Source of the DNA: UBA6168 sp964423205
Lineage (GTDB): Bacteria > Bacteroidota > Bacteroidia > Chitinophagales > Saprospiraceae
NCBI GenBank assembly: GCA_964423205.1
Contig: CAYRDX010000056.1
Coordinates: 1 to 31,165, forward strand
Direction of reading: 5' to 3'
Length of the DNA: 31,165 nucleotides
Each line of letters starts with the position of its first letter. Within the stretch, counting starts at the first letter, position 1. The translations under genes were made by a program, and so were the position numbers. The notes beneath the pieces were generated by a model. The model was not told the origin of the DNA. It saw only the letters and a program-made list of their open reading frames with translations, and did no database searches. This document shows, piece after piece, positions 31,124-31,165 of this stretch.

Positions 31124-31165
31124 CATTTGCATCAGGCTAACTTTAACAAATAAGAATGGAAATAA

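Overview
The window looks like chromosome of a member of the Bacteroidota, probably near the Saprospiria/Chitinophagia. This is inferred from promoter boxes of the TAnnTTTG type, relaxed lipoprotein and signal-peptide sequences, an OmpA protein with thrombospondin type-3 repeats, and Bacteroidota-typical families (DUF6913-like, LuxE-like acyltransferase, Rcp1-like response regulator). No phage, insertion sequence or CRISPR array was seen. Most genes are housekeeping; the unusual content is in the intergenic DNA and in one sulfur-metabolism operon.

Layout. 1-650: tRNA-Asp (minus strand) with its own promoter and terminator, a GIY-YIG protein, and two broken copies of the tRNA 5' half, each joined to a short palindrome. 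711-8454: accA, a DUF6913-like gene, dapA, a lipoprotein (minus), a LuxE-like acyltransferase, a saccharopine-dehydrogenase-like oxidoreductase and a membrane TPR protein. 8545-11715 (minus): cysM - JAMM protease - ubiquitin-like sulfur carrier - MoeB/rhodanese, preceded by a 17-codon leader peptide and an intrinsic terminator. 11716-12973: gene-free, repeat-bearing DNA. 13001-13752: a TerC gene with an internal deletion. 13779-17941: dcd (minus), a DoxX-like protein, a phosphoribosyltransferase and the OmpA/TSP3 protein (minus). 18287-25718: alaS (minus), an M23 peptidase, a DUF885 protein and an M28-PDZ peptidase (minus). 25949-31165: a candidate small RNA, a polyprenyl synthetase (minus), a receiver protein followed by a hybrid sensor kinase lacking its phospho-acceptor His, tRNA-Asn and a PfkB-family sugar kinase.

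The strongest candidate system is the four-gene sulfur operon. Its parts match protein-thiocarboxylate-dependent cysteine synthesis: MoeB activates the carrier and its rhodanese domain sulfurates it; CysM joins the thiocarboxylate sulfur to an activated serine; the JAMM protease releases cysteine. The carrier ends in Gly-Gly-Ser rather than Gly-Gly, so it needs C-terminal trimming. The upstream leader can fold into mutually exclusive terminator and antiterminator forms and encodes a peptide with one Cys codon, so transcription attenuation is likely.

The second theme is a set of dispersed intergenic elements. A roughly 60-bp core with a heptanucleotide tail occurs three times, each time in the same orientation just upstream of a start codon (dapA, the oxidoreductase, the sulfur carrier). 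A 16-bp palindrome CCCCGAGnnCTCGGGG recurs next to tandem repeats, tRNA fragments and a tRNA terminator. These look like small non-autonomous elements that reshape 5' leaders and terminators.
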